Assembly (NCBI GenBank): GCA_009760855.2
Contig: WPIO01000010.1
Coordinates: forward strand, 1,883,001-1,947,000
Source of the DNA: Cristatella mucedo
Lineage: Eukaryota; Bryozoa; Phylactolaemata; Cristatellidae
DNA: 64,000 nucleotides
Direction: 5' to 3'
Position numbers and translations under genes: made by a program
The notes under the pieces: generated by a model
What the model was told of the DNA's origin: nothing
Seen by the model: the letters and a program-made list of their open reading frames with translations, nothing else
The model's database searches: none
Shown: positions 18,175-32,788 of the stretch, one piece after another
Layout: each line of letters begins with the position of its first letter
Position numbering within the stretch: the stretch's first letter is position 1

Positions 18175-20729
18175 GAGGGCCTCTTAGCAGCAGCCTACGA
18201 AGGCATGCCAGTGTATAGTCACCTCCGTCACGTGACGGGACCGGATGCACACAAATCCTGAAAGGTACGGCAAGACCTTAAGATGCTGCGAATAGCGTCA
18301 GACTTGTCGGGGCACGCACGGTAAGAAACGCCTCGATTAGTGGTAAACAGCAAAGGGGTCATGCGTACTCAATCTCGCGGCGGCGGCAGCGAGACTCGCG
18401 GTACTCTTAACGATTATTCGCCGCTCACGCAGGAACGGCAGAACTCTGAGCCGGATAGGTCAAAGGCGGGTAAAGAGAGCAGCAGCAGCAGCTGTGGCCA
18501 GTGCACCCTGAATCGATTAGTGGTTATCTGCATGATCTGTTTGCCATGGCCGAGTGTAATCACTCGAGGCCAGACAAGTCAGTAGAGAATAATTACTTTG
18601 CGACTGAAGACCTCGGCCTGCACGCTGGCGGGTTCGACTAGACCAAATTTTAATTAGGCACGAATTGCGCCATTTTTCAGGCTGAACTGCTCCGACGAGT
18701 CGGTGCGTGGGTGCGAGAAGCTCCCGCCGGTGCGGCAAAGTGACAGCCAGACGCTCCGCTCATCAGTCAGCAGATGGGGATCGCGAGGGATACGGGGTCG
18801 GAGGTCATATGCTGACCGGCCGCCAACATTCCGCGACTCCATTACGGCGTCGATTTGAGAGAAGCCAGAGTGGCGTAGCCTTCGGTCACTGCACAGCAGC
18901 GCAGATCCATCAGCAACAGGACTGGAGATTTAAATCCATCGGTCCCTTTGACCGAGTCACCGGAAGCTCAGCTGGACAGAGCCTCCTCATACGAGATACT
19001 ATTCATTAGACTCCTCGAAGTCCCGCCAAGTGCCTCGAAAGCCGATGAGTCGTTTAAAATTATTTTAATTTTTTTTATTTATCATTTTATTAATAGTTTA
19101 ATTTAATTATTTTATAAATTATAAAAATTATAAAATGCATGCGTCGTCTACGGAGTGCCTATACGGAGGGGCTTGAGATGTTCGAACGTTGTCCAGGGTC
19201 GCGAGTTCGGCCCCACCGCCGAAGAGACTGGTCAGTTTCTCTTTCTCCTCAACCACGGCCATGCAGCACTATTTACTTGTAAATCTGACTACGGCTTCGG
19301 CTAAGGTTTAGGTTTAATGCAACCTTCGACTGATCCTCCTCCGAGCGACCGAGCGAGCGAGCGCTCTCTCTCTCTCTCTCTCTCTCTCGACGATGATCGT
19401 CAAGACAATGGATAAATGCATGGTGCCAAAAGGAGCATTCGTCTGCCCCTGGCACTTGGACAAACTGTACCGATTCGAGCCATTGACGACGCTTTGCTGT
19501 CACAGCAACAGATCTCTGCCGACGCATACTTGCAGTAGCGTTCTTTATTTGAAAGGCTGCGTTTCGGCTATTTAAGCGAAATTTATGTGCTATTCAAGTA
19601 AGTAGACGGAAAAAGCACATACAGGCAGCAAAGTCAAACGTCTGTATCTTGTTTACGGATGGAAAAGAAAGGTCGTTAGTTGACAATTTTTCAGACGTCT
19701 ATAGCGGTTCCAACTGAGCCTTTCATGCAAAAACAAGTACAAGTTAGCAGTTGTTAGGTCTCACAGCCCAGCCGCTTGACCAATACTGGCATATAACAAG
19801 AGCGTCACAGCACTAGCAATGTTTAGAAACACCCACCATGAGGTGCGATGCGCAGACGGTAGCCGAGCTATATTACAGCAATAGCATTACCCTAATCTCA
19901 AAGATCAGTCAGATTGCTAGCGTTCAAAAACCCACGGCTCTATTCATGTTTCTTTTCTGGTGAAATCCGAGTCATCGTACGAGACGAGCCAGTCTCGACC
20001 AGTGAAGGTCCGGCTTCCATCAACTGATGTACATTATGCAATGGCAGTCAAACGTCAGACCCTCGCTAATCAATGTGCACGCACGAATCTGCATTACAAT
20101 TTGAATCTCCGAATAAACCTGCGGCCAGGAATTTTTCACCTAAACCGAGACCTTGAGTGTGAACGAGCAAAAGTCACCGGAAGTGTCCGCTATCCAGCCT
20201 ATTTTCCTATTTTTGATGCTTAACATGCCGAGTGATGTGTCGCCGCTGCATCTCTGTCTAACTGCATCTCAACTGACTTGGAGCCACCGCAAGTTGGGGG
20301 ACAGTGGTCGTTATTACATTTGGCTAGGCTTCGTGCAGATCAGGCAATATAGCTACTACGTTACTGACAGCGTGCTCGAAAGATTGGCAAGAAATACTGA
20401 TGCCGCATCGGTCGTAAACGGTCTGCCGATTGGCGAGGGCTTTCGAAGTTGAATTAAAAGATATTGATAACTTTGGCTTGCCTCGGCTGTAGGGCTTGAG
20501 AAACAAGCCGGCGTGGTGCGATCCTTAGGTGACTTGCTCAGGTTAGTACCTGTGTCAGGCCTGCTAACGGTGTCGTCGGTTTATCAACTCGATTAGCGTC
20601 TTACTTGTGTAGCCAAAGGTTTCTAGATAGGCTTTAGTCCTTCCAGAGACACACTCAAAACTAAAACAATCAAGCCGTCTTGATGGCCCCCTAACTGGGC
20701 CAACTCCTAATCCGGGCTCGGGAGGCGCA
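18175..20729. other. No gene recognised; anonymous intergenic sequence
   Basis: GC-rich near 18.2-19.0 kb, then a strongly AT-rich stretch at 19,050-19,140 and a short (CT)n run at 19,363-19,390. A weak tRNA-like B-box resemblance (GCGAGTTCGGCCCC at 19,200) might be an old SINE. All open frames here are short and lack known motifs. Confidence 0.6.
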
Positions 20730-20888
20730 CCGTCGGAAAGGGCTCGTTGGCGCCTGCTCACTCTTCACGACACAGAGCGTGGGTTCGAGTCCTCCAGCAG
20801 GCGATCCCGTATTGCCCACTGCTAATCAGCGGCGATAGCAGCTTTAACGTCTTTTTGCCGCAGAACCACGAGGCTTTTTATTCAGCCG
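20730..20888 (+). mobile_element. SINE family I copy 1 (divergent)
   Basis: A tRNA-type B box GGTTCGAGTCC at 20,782-20,792 is followed by the family body (GCGATCCCGTATTGCCCACTG, then GCGGCGATAGCAG, then GAGGCTTTTTATTCAGC). It aligns with the copies at 32.8, 40.1, 57.4 and 60.5 kb but is the most divergent. Confidence 0.65.
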
Positions 20889-21714
20889 ACCCAATTTGGG
20901 AGAATGCTAAGCTCCGCATGAAAATCGAGCCTATGGAAAGGCTAGTATAACTCCGCCTTAGAAGAAATTTGTATCCCGATTTTGATAGCCTGATGCAGCG
21001 AGCTCAAGGCCCGCTACCTGAAATTGCTCAGACTAACAGCACTATGTAGCCCCCTTTAGAGCTACGCTGAAGGTGCGAGCTGCCCGAGGCCCTACCCCCC
21101 CCCGGCCAAGGCTAGCCGCCTTCGAGACTCGCCAACCCAGCCAGAAGGCACATACCCTCAACCCCCTAGCCAGAAGGCACATACCCCCGATCGCAAGAGC
21201 CTGAAGCTCTGGCTCTACTCTGACGATGTAGTGCTCGCGATAGAGAACTTTTAAAGCTCTCAGTATGTAAATTCTGAAACAGAATTGCCTCTTCGGCCCC
21301 TAAGTGACCTGGTTTACACGAATAACCTGAATAACCTGATGCACCAAATGAACAAGAACTGTATTGCTCCTTTGGCAACCGACAACTAACCGGAGTGCTG
21401 AAGGCGCGAAGCCCGAGCAGGCTTTTAAACCATCTACGAAAAAGTGTAGCCTACTCGAGAGACACAACGGCAGTGAAGTGCACCATCTATAGCTCATCCC
21501 TGAAAGCCGGTAGCCACCCGGAAAAGAATGCCGGGTTTTGGGAGTGAGGCTTAGGAAAGGGTTCTTGCGAGGAGCCGCTTCCGATTCCCCTTTCCCACCC
21601 CCACCCCCGGATCCAGCCTACATTTCTGGTTCGTTTACGGTTGTAGGAACGGTGGCTCAAGAAGGAGCTGATGGTTAAACCAGTAGATGGCTGGCACAGG
21701 CCAGCTTTTCCTCT
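20889..21714. other. No gene recognised; short direct repeat
   Basis: Contains a direct repeat AGCCAGAAGGCACATACCC near 21,138 and 21,169 and poly-C at 21,093-21,101. No coding signal. Confidence 0.6.
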
Positions 21715-23770
<2,056 letters not shown>

Positions 23771-24489
23771 CTTTTATTCTCACCTCCCGCCTTCACTGCT
23801 TAGTAACGCCGTCGCCTGCTCGGATGACACCAGAGAATAAGCACCAAATACTTGAATATTGCAGCTCCCTGCAGTTATTTAAGTGTTGGAAAAATTCAAT
23901 AGTGAGAACCGGTTAAACTTCGTCTGTACACACGAACGGCTACCAGCGGCAACATTTCGCCAAGCTACCGACGACTCCGTTCTTCACAAGTACAAGAGTG
24001 GTACCTGCGGATCAATTACTTGAGCTGCTTTTTGCTGGATGTGTGACACCACCACCCGCTCCCCGGCGAAACTTCTTTTGGACTTCCACATTCCTAAGAA
24101 ATACTCGTGAATGCCAGACGTCCAGGCAACCAGCATTTAACAGACACCATGCAATTGGATGAAAATTGAACCTAGTTGGAATCTCGCTTTAGGAATCACA
24201 TCCTGTCACACAGTTTTTGCTTTTGAGTCGCAAGTGTTAACTCATGACTGCTTTTGCCTCAGAACTAATCAAAGTTATCTTTATTACCTACAAACTTTGA
24301 TTTTAACCAGGACAGTGATTAACTTATAATTAACCGATCTGCAATGAAAAGCTGACTAAGTCATTTCAAGTTCGTGTTTAGTCATAAAAACAGAAAACAA
24401 AACAAAATGAACATATTTTGACACTTAGGTTAAACAAAAGTTGGGAAAGCTTTTTTGATGTGTTATTTTTCCACTTTCATCCGACAAGC
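23771..24489. other. No gene recognised
   Basis: Unique-looking sequence after the satellite; no motifs, only short frames. Confidence 0.6.
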
Positions 24490-24612
24490 TCGACTCCTTG
24501 AGCTAAGATGTCGGAAGCAGAGTATTGGGCTTGGTAAGACCAAGGTCTCTGATCAGATCGTTGAGGTCTTTCAGGTCTGGCGAGTATGGCTTTCTCTCGT
24601 CAGCTGCATCTG
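24490..24612 (-). pseudogene. Remnant of a repeat-encoded protein (DLNDLIRDL motif)
   Basis: The complement reads KPYSPDLKDLNDLIRDLGL followed by LTKPNTLLP. A segment of this kind is common in uncharacterised proteins coded by dispersed repeats of invertebrates. Only about 40 codons can be followed. It is a tentative call from recollection of the motif; no catalytic domain is visible. Confidence 0.3.
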
Positions 24613-25738
24613 TGTGAAATTGGAATCTGGATCACTATATTACTCGCTGTCTGACTGGGTACTTTCTTCTGAAAATGGCTTGTCCATTTCCCGAGGGGTT
24701 GAGACGGGCGGGAGCCAAGACGGGCGGGAGCTTGGGCAGTATGGTAGGTGAAGGTTAAGGTGAAGGAATGTGTGGATGCACGATAGGGTGCACGCTCTCT
24801 TGCCAGTTCGAAATATGGAAGGGTCCAACGTGCAGAGGTAGCAGTTGCTTGAGTAAACAGCCGGTTCCCCCAATGAATCTTGGGATAGCACAGTTCATTG
24901 CCATCTTTTATCCTCTCTTCGATCCTGTAAAAACACCATAGTTATATAAATTAAAAGAAATTTGCACATTATCTAATATTGTGCAAGACATTGCATCTAG
25001 CCAGCGGCATTTTTTTCAATTTGCCTTCAAAAGTTTTCTTGTAGTGTTTTGCTCTTGTCTTGATAAATTATCCACACACGTGCCAAAATGTATCTTATGT
25101 GTGAAAGCAACCTCTTGATTAGAAGTCAAAACATATTCATTCATATACAACATCACTTCGTATATAAATACAATATTCTCTATCTCTGCCATAACTTCAA
25201 CTAAAATGTTCGTTTAAGGCACCTGTACTTTACACATTTCTGGAAACTATGCTATATTTTCATGTCCGCCTTATCCTCACTTCGTAGGGTAGCAGCGCAA
25301 TGCGTGCTGTACGCATGAACCTCATGTCCATACCACGAATAACAAAAAAGGTAGGTTGCCCAACTCTTTGCCCTATCACATAAAGTTCCTGAATCCTGGA
25401 AAACAGCCGCCTGATGAGGCCCGCTCGCTGCTTTGGTCTCTCTCAGGAGCCATGGTTGAAATATAATTGTATGAATCTGGAAGTGAGCTCTCACATATCG
25501 CCCTCTTTTCTTAAGCATCCACTGTAATCCGGCGACTTTAATTTATTGTGCTCGCGGAACGCGTAAAGCCGCGACCCACTCCAGCGTAACATCTGTGTCT
25601 TGGCTGACTGACTGCCGGCTTAACGAATGGATATTCAATGCGAGCCTCGCCAGTGTAATTGGCTGCTTGGACCTTTTTGATGGAACCTACAAATGGGTAT
25701 GGCCGGTGGGGAATAGAAAAGTGCTTGGCAGCTGAACA
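24613..25738. other. No gene recognised
   Basis: Mixed composition with an AT-rich stretch at 24,930-25,250. No coding or repeat signature that I can name. Confidence 0.6.
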
Positions 25739-25965
25739 AGTACAGCGGTACCTCGGCCTTCGTGTTTGATTCGTTCCATGCCGGAGCTCGTAACTCAAAT
25801 TACTCGAATGTCAAACACATTTTTCTCATTGAAATGAATTGAAATGCCATTAATCCATTCCGGACCTCCAAAAGAGCGCCCCGATTTTTGTCACGTGTTT
25901 TTAAATTGAAAATGTACTTATAAATTATAACTAATAAATAAATTACTAATATTGTTTTTAAAAAC
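25739..25965 (+). mobile_element. Tigger/pogo-like mariner DNA transposon terminal part
   Basis: Begins TACAGCGGTACCTCGG, followed by GATTCGTTCCATGCCGGAG, GCTCGTAACTCAAAT and AATCCATTCCGG. The 'CAG-GTACCTCGG ... ATTCGTTCC ... CTCGTAA' arrangement after a TA is typical of the ends of Tigger-type mariner elements. The opposite end is not evident nearby, so the copy is truncated. Assignment is by pattern only. Confidence 0.42.
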
Positions 25966-26104
25966 AATACAATAGAACGTCTTCCTATAAACGATTTTTA
26001 CCAATCTTGTTACACAGGAGTAACTTGGGGATCAAACGACTTGAAAATGCCAATAGAGTTGGAGGAGAAAGTGATTAGCAATCAACCAACACATAGGCAT
26101 TCCT

Positions 26105-26245
26105 GTTAAAGGGATCAAACTGAGAGATATTCATCACCAATTGCAGTGGCCTAGTTGCTTTCTTTGGTAGCCCAGCCAAAAGGGAACTACAATAATCAAG
26201 CCGAGACAGAACTAAGGAGCTGAAAGAACCAATGACTTAAAATGC
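26105..26245 (-). mobile_element. LINE family B fragment
   Basis: The complement corresponds to the family B RT region around 'LSRLDYCNFLLAGLPKK' (compare 28,205-28,265, plus strand): CAATAATCAAGCCGAGACAG and TTTGGTAGCCCAGCCAAAAG are shared. Confidence 0.7.
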
Positions 26246-26280
26246 CCCATGTGACCAGAGCCGACAGAGTGACAGGCTGC

Positions 26281-26340
26281 CGAGTCTAGAGCTGCCGAGT
26301 CTAGAGCTGCCGAGCCTAGAGCTGCCGAGCCTAGAGCTGT
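26281..26340 (+). repeat. 15-bp minisatellite, four copies
   Basis: CGAGTCTAGAGCTGC twice, then CGAGCCTAGAGCTGC and a final copy with one change. Four adjacent 15-base units, ordered as two T-type followed by two C-type. Confidence 0.9.
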
Positions 26341-27665
26341 GTACCTCGGAGACCGTGTTAGTAAACATTGAAGTGCACCGGATGCATGCAGGCAGACAAT
26401 CAGGAAATCAGGCATCGCCGAGCCAGCTCCAGCAGGCACATGCCGGAATAGCAGCCTCGTGCAGTCTGCTTTGAGTCAGAACGGTCGCACGTAAGCCGCT
26501 GCTGGTGCTAAGCAACCGAGTCGGAGCAGCAAAGTCGGCATCGTGAGATGGTCACTGGTTGCAGCCGGCAGCCGGCCTCTGTGGTATCATGTGATACTTC
26601 GCCACCATCACCTCTCCCTGCCAGAGGAATCCGAGACAGGCTAGGGCCAGAAGCCCATTTCTGGCCTGCCCCGTGAGCACCCACCTCAGCCCTTACATGC
26701 CCTCATTAGGACCGTAGGCTCCTGCAGCTGGTCTGCTGCCAAGTATGCAGCATGTCCATGTGCCAAAGCAATGGCAACCCCTAGTGATGCATACTCATTC
26801 CTGTTTAAAGAGAGCCGGAAGGCGCCTGCTTGTAATAGCATTACCCATCGACTGGTTGCTCGGCAGCTGAAATGTTGGCCGCCGGGAACCGATCCGTGCA
26901 CAGCAACATGAGCATGGGGCAACGATGCGATATCGTGTGAGGCAAATTCCCATCCGAGTTAGTCATGACGTTTTTTTTTCTTGGGGTGGCGGCCATTTGA
27001 AATGTTAACTCTTATCGGCTTGACGATGTTCTTAGAGGTGCAGTGTCCTGCTTGTGTCAAGCCAACGATGGTGAGTGGCTGCTGACAATAACCAGGTCGC
27101 TGTGACAACGCAGGCTATGGTTTACAAGCCTCGAATCAGTAGCTGATTCATCACTTGTGTGCCTGGAACTCTTACACTGCTTAGTGTGCATAGCGATTGG
27201 CATGCTAAGAGGTGCAATAGGATTGCCACTCCTGCATGCATTCCCGAGCTGGGAGACTGGTCGAAAGCACAGCATCACAACTTATTAAGAAACGCTTAGG
27301 GATGATGCAACCTTGACCTTGGTTGGTGTATAGCAGACCAAGGAAGCAGGTCAGGCAGCCAAGCAGCACGTTCGGGCAGGTCACACCAGCTGCTCCCACC
27401 CAGGAATGCCTACGTTGACCATGGCGGTGATAAAGTGCACAGTTCTGGCGAGCAATGTCCAGAGTGCTTTCGGCTTAATTCGACGAGCCTTGTCAATGAG
27501 CTTGGGTCTGTCTTCCCTGCGGCTCACCAAGAAAGCAGTCACCAAGTGCCCCCACCCTAATCCTGTAGTCTTCAGAAAGAGTGGGTATTTAAGTATATAT
27601 CGTTCGAGAATTCTTGAAAAAGTTGGCTTGCTGAGAGATTAACCAACTCTTAGAAGCCGTGACCT
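26341..27665. other. No gene recognised
   Basis: Anonymous sequence with short frames. Near 27,600-27,640 there may be a very decayed piece of LINE RT (SRILEKVGLL). Confidence 0.5.
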
Positions 27666-29540
27666 TTGAAAATGGTTAAGGGCTCCGTGCTGGGTCCGGT
27701 TCTTTTCATGGTTTATACTCTCCCTCTTGCTGATGAGATTGCCAAGCACAATCTAGGCTTTCACTTCAATGTGGATGACACTCAGTTGTACCTTTGCTTT
27801 GATCGTTCCCAGCCTTCGAGCACCTCGAATTCTCTCAACTCCCTTGGTGCATGTATTGATGACATCCGCACATGGACGGCAGCCAATTTTCTTAAACTAA
27901 ACGATGATAAAACTAACTTACTAGTTATGGGAAAACCAAGTGTGATTCAGAGATTGGAAAGGCTATCGCTCAAAATGTGCTGTGCCAGCATATTTCCTGT
28001 TGAATCAGCTCAAAATCTAGGTGTCATGTTCAAAAGTGACCTCCCGTTAGACAACCACATCAGCTCCACAGTCAAATCAGCCTACTTTCAGCTGCATAAC
28101 GTTGCTAAAATTCGGGCTTGTTTAGATAAGGATACCACGTCTAATTTTGTCCATGCATTTTTGACATCCCACCTTGACTTCTGCAACTCCCTAATTTAAC
28201 TAGCTCTTTAGTCCTGTCTCGGCTTGATTATTGTAATTTCCTTTTGGCTGGGCTGCCAAAGAAAGCTACTATGCCACTACAGCGGACTATGAATATGGCT
28301 GCAACGCTGGTCTTCAAGTCCCAGCGGTTTGAGCACGTGTCACCTTTGCTGAAAGAGCTAGGATGGTTGCCGGTTGAGCAAAGGATACAGAGCAAAGTTC
28401 TTACGTTGACCCACAAAGCCCGCCACGACTTGGCTCCTTCGTACCTAGCTGAACTGCTGCATCAGTTTCAGTCTGTTCGCACCCTCAGGTCCTGTGCTGA
28501 CAATGAATTAGCTGTCCCATTCCTCCGCTTAAAGACAGTTGGCGACAGAAGCTTTAGCTCTGCAGGTCCTAGACTGTGGAACTCGCTTCCACAATTTTTA
28601 CGCAACGACATCTACTGTCCAACTGCCGACTATGGCTCATCTTTTTCAGCGGTCCTGAACTGCTACTTCTATGCTACTCACTACCTCAACTGCTCTCCTA
28701 ACTCTGCTATGCTTCCCACTTTCTCTTTGTTGCGTGAGACGAAGTATGTTGGCTACCGAATGCGTACCGAAAGCCGCTTAGGCTGTGAGTGCGCTAAACA
28801 AAACTCTCCTGCGTAACACCCACATGGTCTGTATGACTTTGTGGAGTTACTGACGGAGATACATACATGCATACATGCTTGCTGGCCTACCTGCATGTGC
28901 AATCAGGTGCTTACAGCTTGTGCAAAACTCTGCAGCTAGGCTTGTCTGTCGTGAGCATCGCAGTTGCCACATCACACCACTTCATGCCAACCTGCACTGG
29001 CTACCAGTCAAGCAACAGATCGACTTCAAGGTTTTATCGCTCACTTTTAGGTCACTTCATTCTTTGGCTCCAGCCTATCTCTCAGATGTACTGCCCCACC
29101 AGGCCAAGGATCGTACCACCTGCTTTTCGGAATCCAACAGTTACCAATTCCTCGTACAAACTTCAAATCCTTTGGAGACCGTGCATTTAGTTCGTATGCT
29201 CCCAAAGCCTGGAACTCACTCCAGACCTCCATCACAACATCCCCTGACTTGCCACATTTAAAAAGAACTTAAAAACACACCTATCTAGGACAGCATGTAG
29301 TGGGTCTCTGCAATTCGTCCTTCATGTGCTTATGCGTGCTGACACTGTGCATGCTGCCACTAACTACATTTGCATGCTGACCCTGTGCATGTCATCCCCA
29401 ACCATGTTATTCATGCTGTTTAACAAGCATGATACTACTCACCATTCAATCGTGTGTCCTTTTGCAGCAAATGTAAATCGCCTAGAAAGAGATTGAGTTC
29501 TCTGAGGGCGCTTTATCAAGTGCATTATTATTATTATAAA
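27666..29540 (+). mobile_element. LINE family A copy carrying a nested LINE B
   Basis: RT motif B region at 27,680 (GSVLGPVLFMVYTLPL), motif C decayed to FNVDDTQLYL near 27,770, then WTAANFLKLNDDKTNLLVMG and QNLGVMFKSDLPL, to the codons for FCNSL at 28,190. After a 670-bp family B insertion, the same A protein continues at 28,870 ([18 protein letters not shown]). The 3' end with the conserved stem (CGCCTAGAAAGAGATTGAG) and (ATT)n lies at 29,480-29,537. It is truncated at the 5' side. Confidence 0.88.
28196..28868 (+). mobile_element. LINE family B, 5'-truncated copy nested in LINE A
   Basis: Codes the C-terminal part of the family B RT protein: LSRLDYCNFLLAGLPKKA, then 'FEHVSPLLKELGWLPVEQR', 'LKTVGDRSFSSAGPRLWNS', then the 3' region (GGCTGTGAGTGCGC, TTTGTGGAGTTACTGACGG). 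It ends with a TACATACATGCATACATG tail. The host LINE A protein frame resumes right after the tail. Confidence 0.9.
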
Positions 29541-29895
29541 ATAAGTATTGCATCTTGTCAAGTTTCAGGGTCAGTTCTACATACAGCATCTTGACAGAAT
29601 TTTAGACAATATGTCATGTCATCCTGAAATAGTCTTTAGGACCCTAAGCAGTAATAAGCATGCGAGCCCTTAGGGTCTAATGCTAATTACTGCTCTGCAG
29701 CCTACCCAGGTGTGGTTGGGCTACACCTAGCAATGCCACTTGCTTGAAGCTTAATGCTGATCATTAACCTCTTTCACGTTCAGCCATAAAGCATTGCAAG
29801 CAGTGGCTACTTTCAGTCACTATATCTCACTCATATCACGCGTTACCTTTGAGGGGACGTGAAGGGGAGTGTCACTAGGCCAAAACTCGTGTCAC
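29541..29895. other. No gene recognised
   Basis: Short anonymous spacer between two LINE copies. Confidence 0.6.
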
Positions 29896-30735
29896 TCATC
29901 TGTAACGTAACGTATCTCCGTCTGTAACTCCACAAAGCCACAAGGACTATGTGGGGTGTTACGCATGAGAGTTTTGTATAGCACACTCACTGCCTAAGCG
30001 GCTTTCGGCACGCATTCGGTAGCCAACATACTTCGTCTCACGCAACAAAGAGAAAGTAGGAAGCAAAGCAGAGTCGGGAGAGCAGTTGAAGTGGTGGGTA
30101 GCATGGAAGTAGCACCTCAGGACCACTGAAAAGGATGAGCCATTGTCGGCAGCAGGAGAGTAATTGTCGTTGCGTAAGAATTGTGGAAGTGAGTTCCACA
30201 GTCCAGAACCTGCAGAGCTAAAGCTTCTGTCACCAACGGTCTTTAAGCACAGGAATGGAACAGCTAATTTATTGTCCACACAGGACCTGAGGGCGTGAAG
30301 AGGCTGAAACTGGTGCAGCAGTTCAGCTAGGTACGAAGAAGCAAAGCCGTGGCAGGCCATGTAGGTCAGTGTAAGAACTTTGCTCTGTGGAAGATAGCTT
30401 CTAATCTTAGATAGGGATCGGACGTGATGGCTAGCTGTAGAAGCAGTCTTCTGAATGAAGCTTTTAAATTTGAGGCAGATGTCGAAAATGACACCTCAAT
30501 TTTGAGCACATGGTGATGGTCGCACGACAGCATCACTTATTGGAAGAGTTAAGCCTTTTAATCCAGCCACGCCCTTAGGGCGTCCTGCGAGCAGTGCTTC
30601 AGTTTTATTGCCCTTTAGTTTCAAAAAAATGTCCGCCATCCAGGATCAAATGTCGGCAAGGCAAGCATTCAGTTGATCAGCTGATGCAGTAGATTCCGAC
30701 GGTTTGGACGAATCTCTATCCTCCCATGTGTAACT
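29896..30735 (-). mobile_element. LINE family B copy, minus strand
   Basis: The 3' end is at the left (complement of TTTGTGGAGTTACAGACGG near 29,930). The protein C-terminus is at 30,360-29,959 (YLAELLHQFQPLHALRSC, LKTVGDRSFSSAGSGLWNS, FLRNDNYSPAADNG). A more decayed upstream RT part reaches to about 30,735 (codons matching the region after the YADD box). Several stops. Confidence 0.82.
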
Positions 30736-30876
30736 GCCCCTGGATCTGTCGAAGCCTGTGGCACCCGGTGGTTTAATCGTGGCTCCCCCTCCCCTTCCCA
30801 CCCCCTCCCATGAAAGGGAGAGCTAATTGGACAAAGAGAAGAAGAGTGAGAATGACGGAATGAGAGAGGAAACAGA

Positions 30877-30881
<5 letters not shown>

Positions 30882-30963
<82 letters not shown>

Positions 30964-31099
30964 GGGAGATATATAGAAGAGAGAGGATTAGATAGAAAGA
31001 GGAAGGGGAATAGAGCTGAAGAGAGAAAATGAAAGAGTTAGAAATAGAGAAAAGATATGCATGGATGCAACAGTGATTTCGGAGAGGGGGAACCGAAGG

Positions 31100-31185
<86 letters not shown>

Positions 31186-31321
31186 GGGAGAGATATAGAA
31201 GAGAGAGGATTAGATAGAAAGAGGAAGGGGAATAGAGCTGAAGAGAGAAAATGAAAGAGTTAGAAATAGAGAAAAGATATGCATGGATGCAACAGTGATT
31301 TCGGAGAGGGGGAACCGAAGG

Positions 31322-31410
<89 letters not shown>
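30882..31410 (+). repeat. (GA)n tract with a 222-bp tandem duplication
   Basis: Three (GA)n blocks (30,882-30,960; 31,106-31,182; 31,327-31,410) alternate with two nearly identical spacers that start ATTGGGGAGA at 30,960 and 31,181. The spacers share long identical stretches (for example GAAGAGAGAAAATGAAAGAG). The unit period is about 222 bases, a recent tandem duplication. Confidence 0.93.
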
Positions 31411-31415
<5 letters not shown>

Positions 31416-32788
31416 CAAGTGAGAGAGTGGGAGAGATGAAGAGAGACAGAGAGTGGAGAACAAGTAAAGTAGTGAGATACAGTTAGAGGTGGGGATGGAG
31501 AGAGTTTGAGAGCGACTCTGGGCTACTACTAGAATATATCAAATGTAACCTGCACAACTGATCTTCAAAAAACCAAGTAGGAATATTGTTAGCCATAAGT
31601 AAGCATGATGCTTTATAGGACTTTGCGTTTCACTGAGTGGCTTGCAAATAAAAGACGAACCTGCCATCCTCGTGTTTAAGTTGTTGTCAGCTGATCCTGA
31701 TTGTGTCTGCATTGAATTGCAGGTCCATCATGCACTTGCTTCAACCGGGGCTGAGTGACAGCCTAATTATCAAAATAGGTAAAGCACCATGGATCGCTGA
31801 CAATTTCAAAGCTCGAAATGCATTCAGCATTGGAGTCTTGCTTGCAGCCTTGCAGTAAGCTTCGGCAGTCTTGCAGTTAGGCAAATACAAAATACAAAGC
31901 CAAAAATAAGAAGCCGGAACATGAGGCCTGGCATTCCATGCCGAGCTTGCACTTCGATGCTCGGAGGAGCACTGGTTGCCAGCCTGATACATTCCTCAAT
32001 GGTAACGACCAACTTTCACTGGTGGACTAGCTAATGATAATCTCGAAAGTTCAAAAAACTGACAGGGCTTTGCTCTTTCCCATCTACTCGGTGATGATGT
32101 CACAACTGCTGACAAGGTTCACGCGATGAGAAAAACCGTGCAGAATTTATCATTTTTACCAAACGGGTGGGCTTTTCGCAACCGGCCAATAGCAGCTGCT
32201 TACTAACGAACTCATGTGGGTGCATCGTCGTGACGTCACACTGCAGCTAGACTATCTCCCGAGACAGGAAGGCAAAACAGGAGTGAGGTGTTTAAGCTGA
32301 TATAAGCTTGCTACCGAATTCTAGGAGTATAAGCACTTTGTTCAAGGTCCATGCATAGGTCCTAAGGATTAGCCGAACGAGAACAAAGAGAAGGGATGCA
32401 ATCAGCTCGAAATTTTATTTGCAGTCGAACTTACAGGCTCATCGAGATTAGCTCCACATAAAAATTACGGTTAATGCAATAACTGCCTGCATGGTAGGTC
32501 GTACCTAACTGTGTTGCTATGGCAGTGTCGGCCCCCTAGTCTCCTATGGCCCTCTCAAGAAAATAAACTAGATGCCCCTTTTGCTTTAAATACGTAGGTG
32601 AGCGATAATTCTACTTTGCATGCATCAGACTTGACCCGGAGGTCATTCAATCTATGAGCTATGCTGGCAAGGATTTCTTGCTGAACTCTGGTCGATAAGG
32701 AGGGTCAAGCACGGTAACAGTTAACCGATTGTCTATGTCTGGGATGACTTGCACTTTTCGGTCTCTGCTTGCTTTTGATCCAAGAAGG
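31411..32788. other. No gene recognised
   Basis: Purine-rich up to 31,510, then anonymous sequence with short frames only. Confidence 0.6.

Noticed and set aside
19140-19270. Third SINE family with a B-box-like GAGTTCGGCCCC
   Set aside because: Only one weak box, no A box at the right distance and no second copy in the window.
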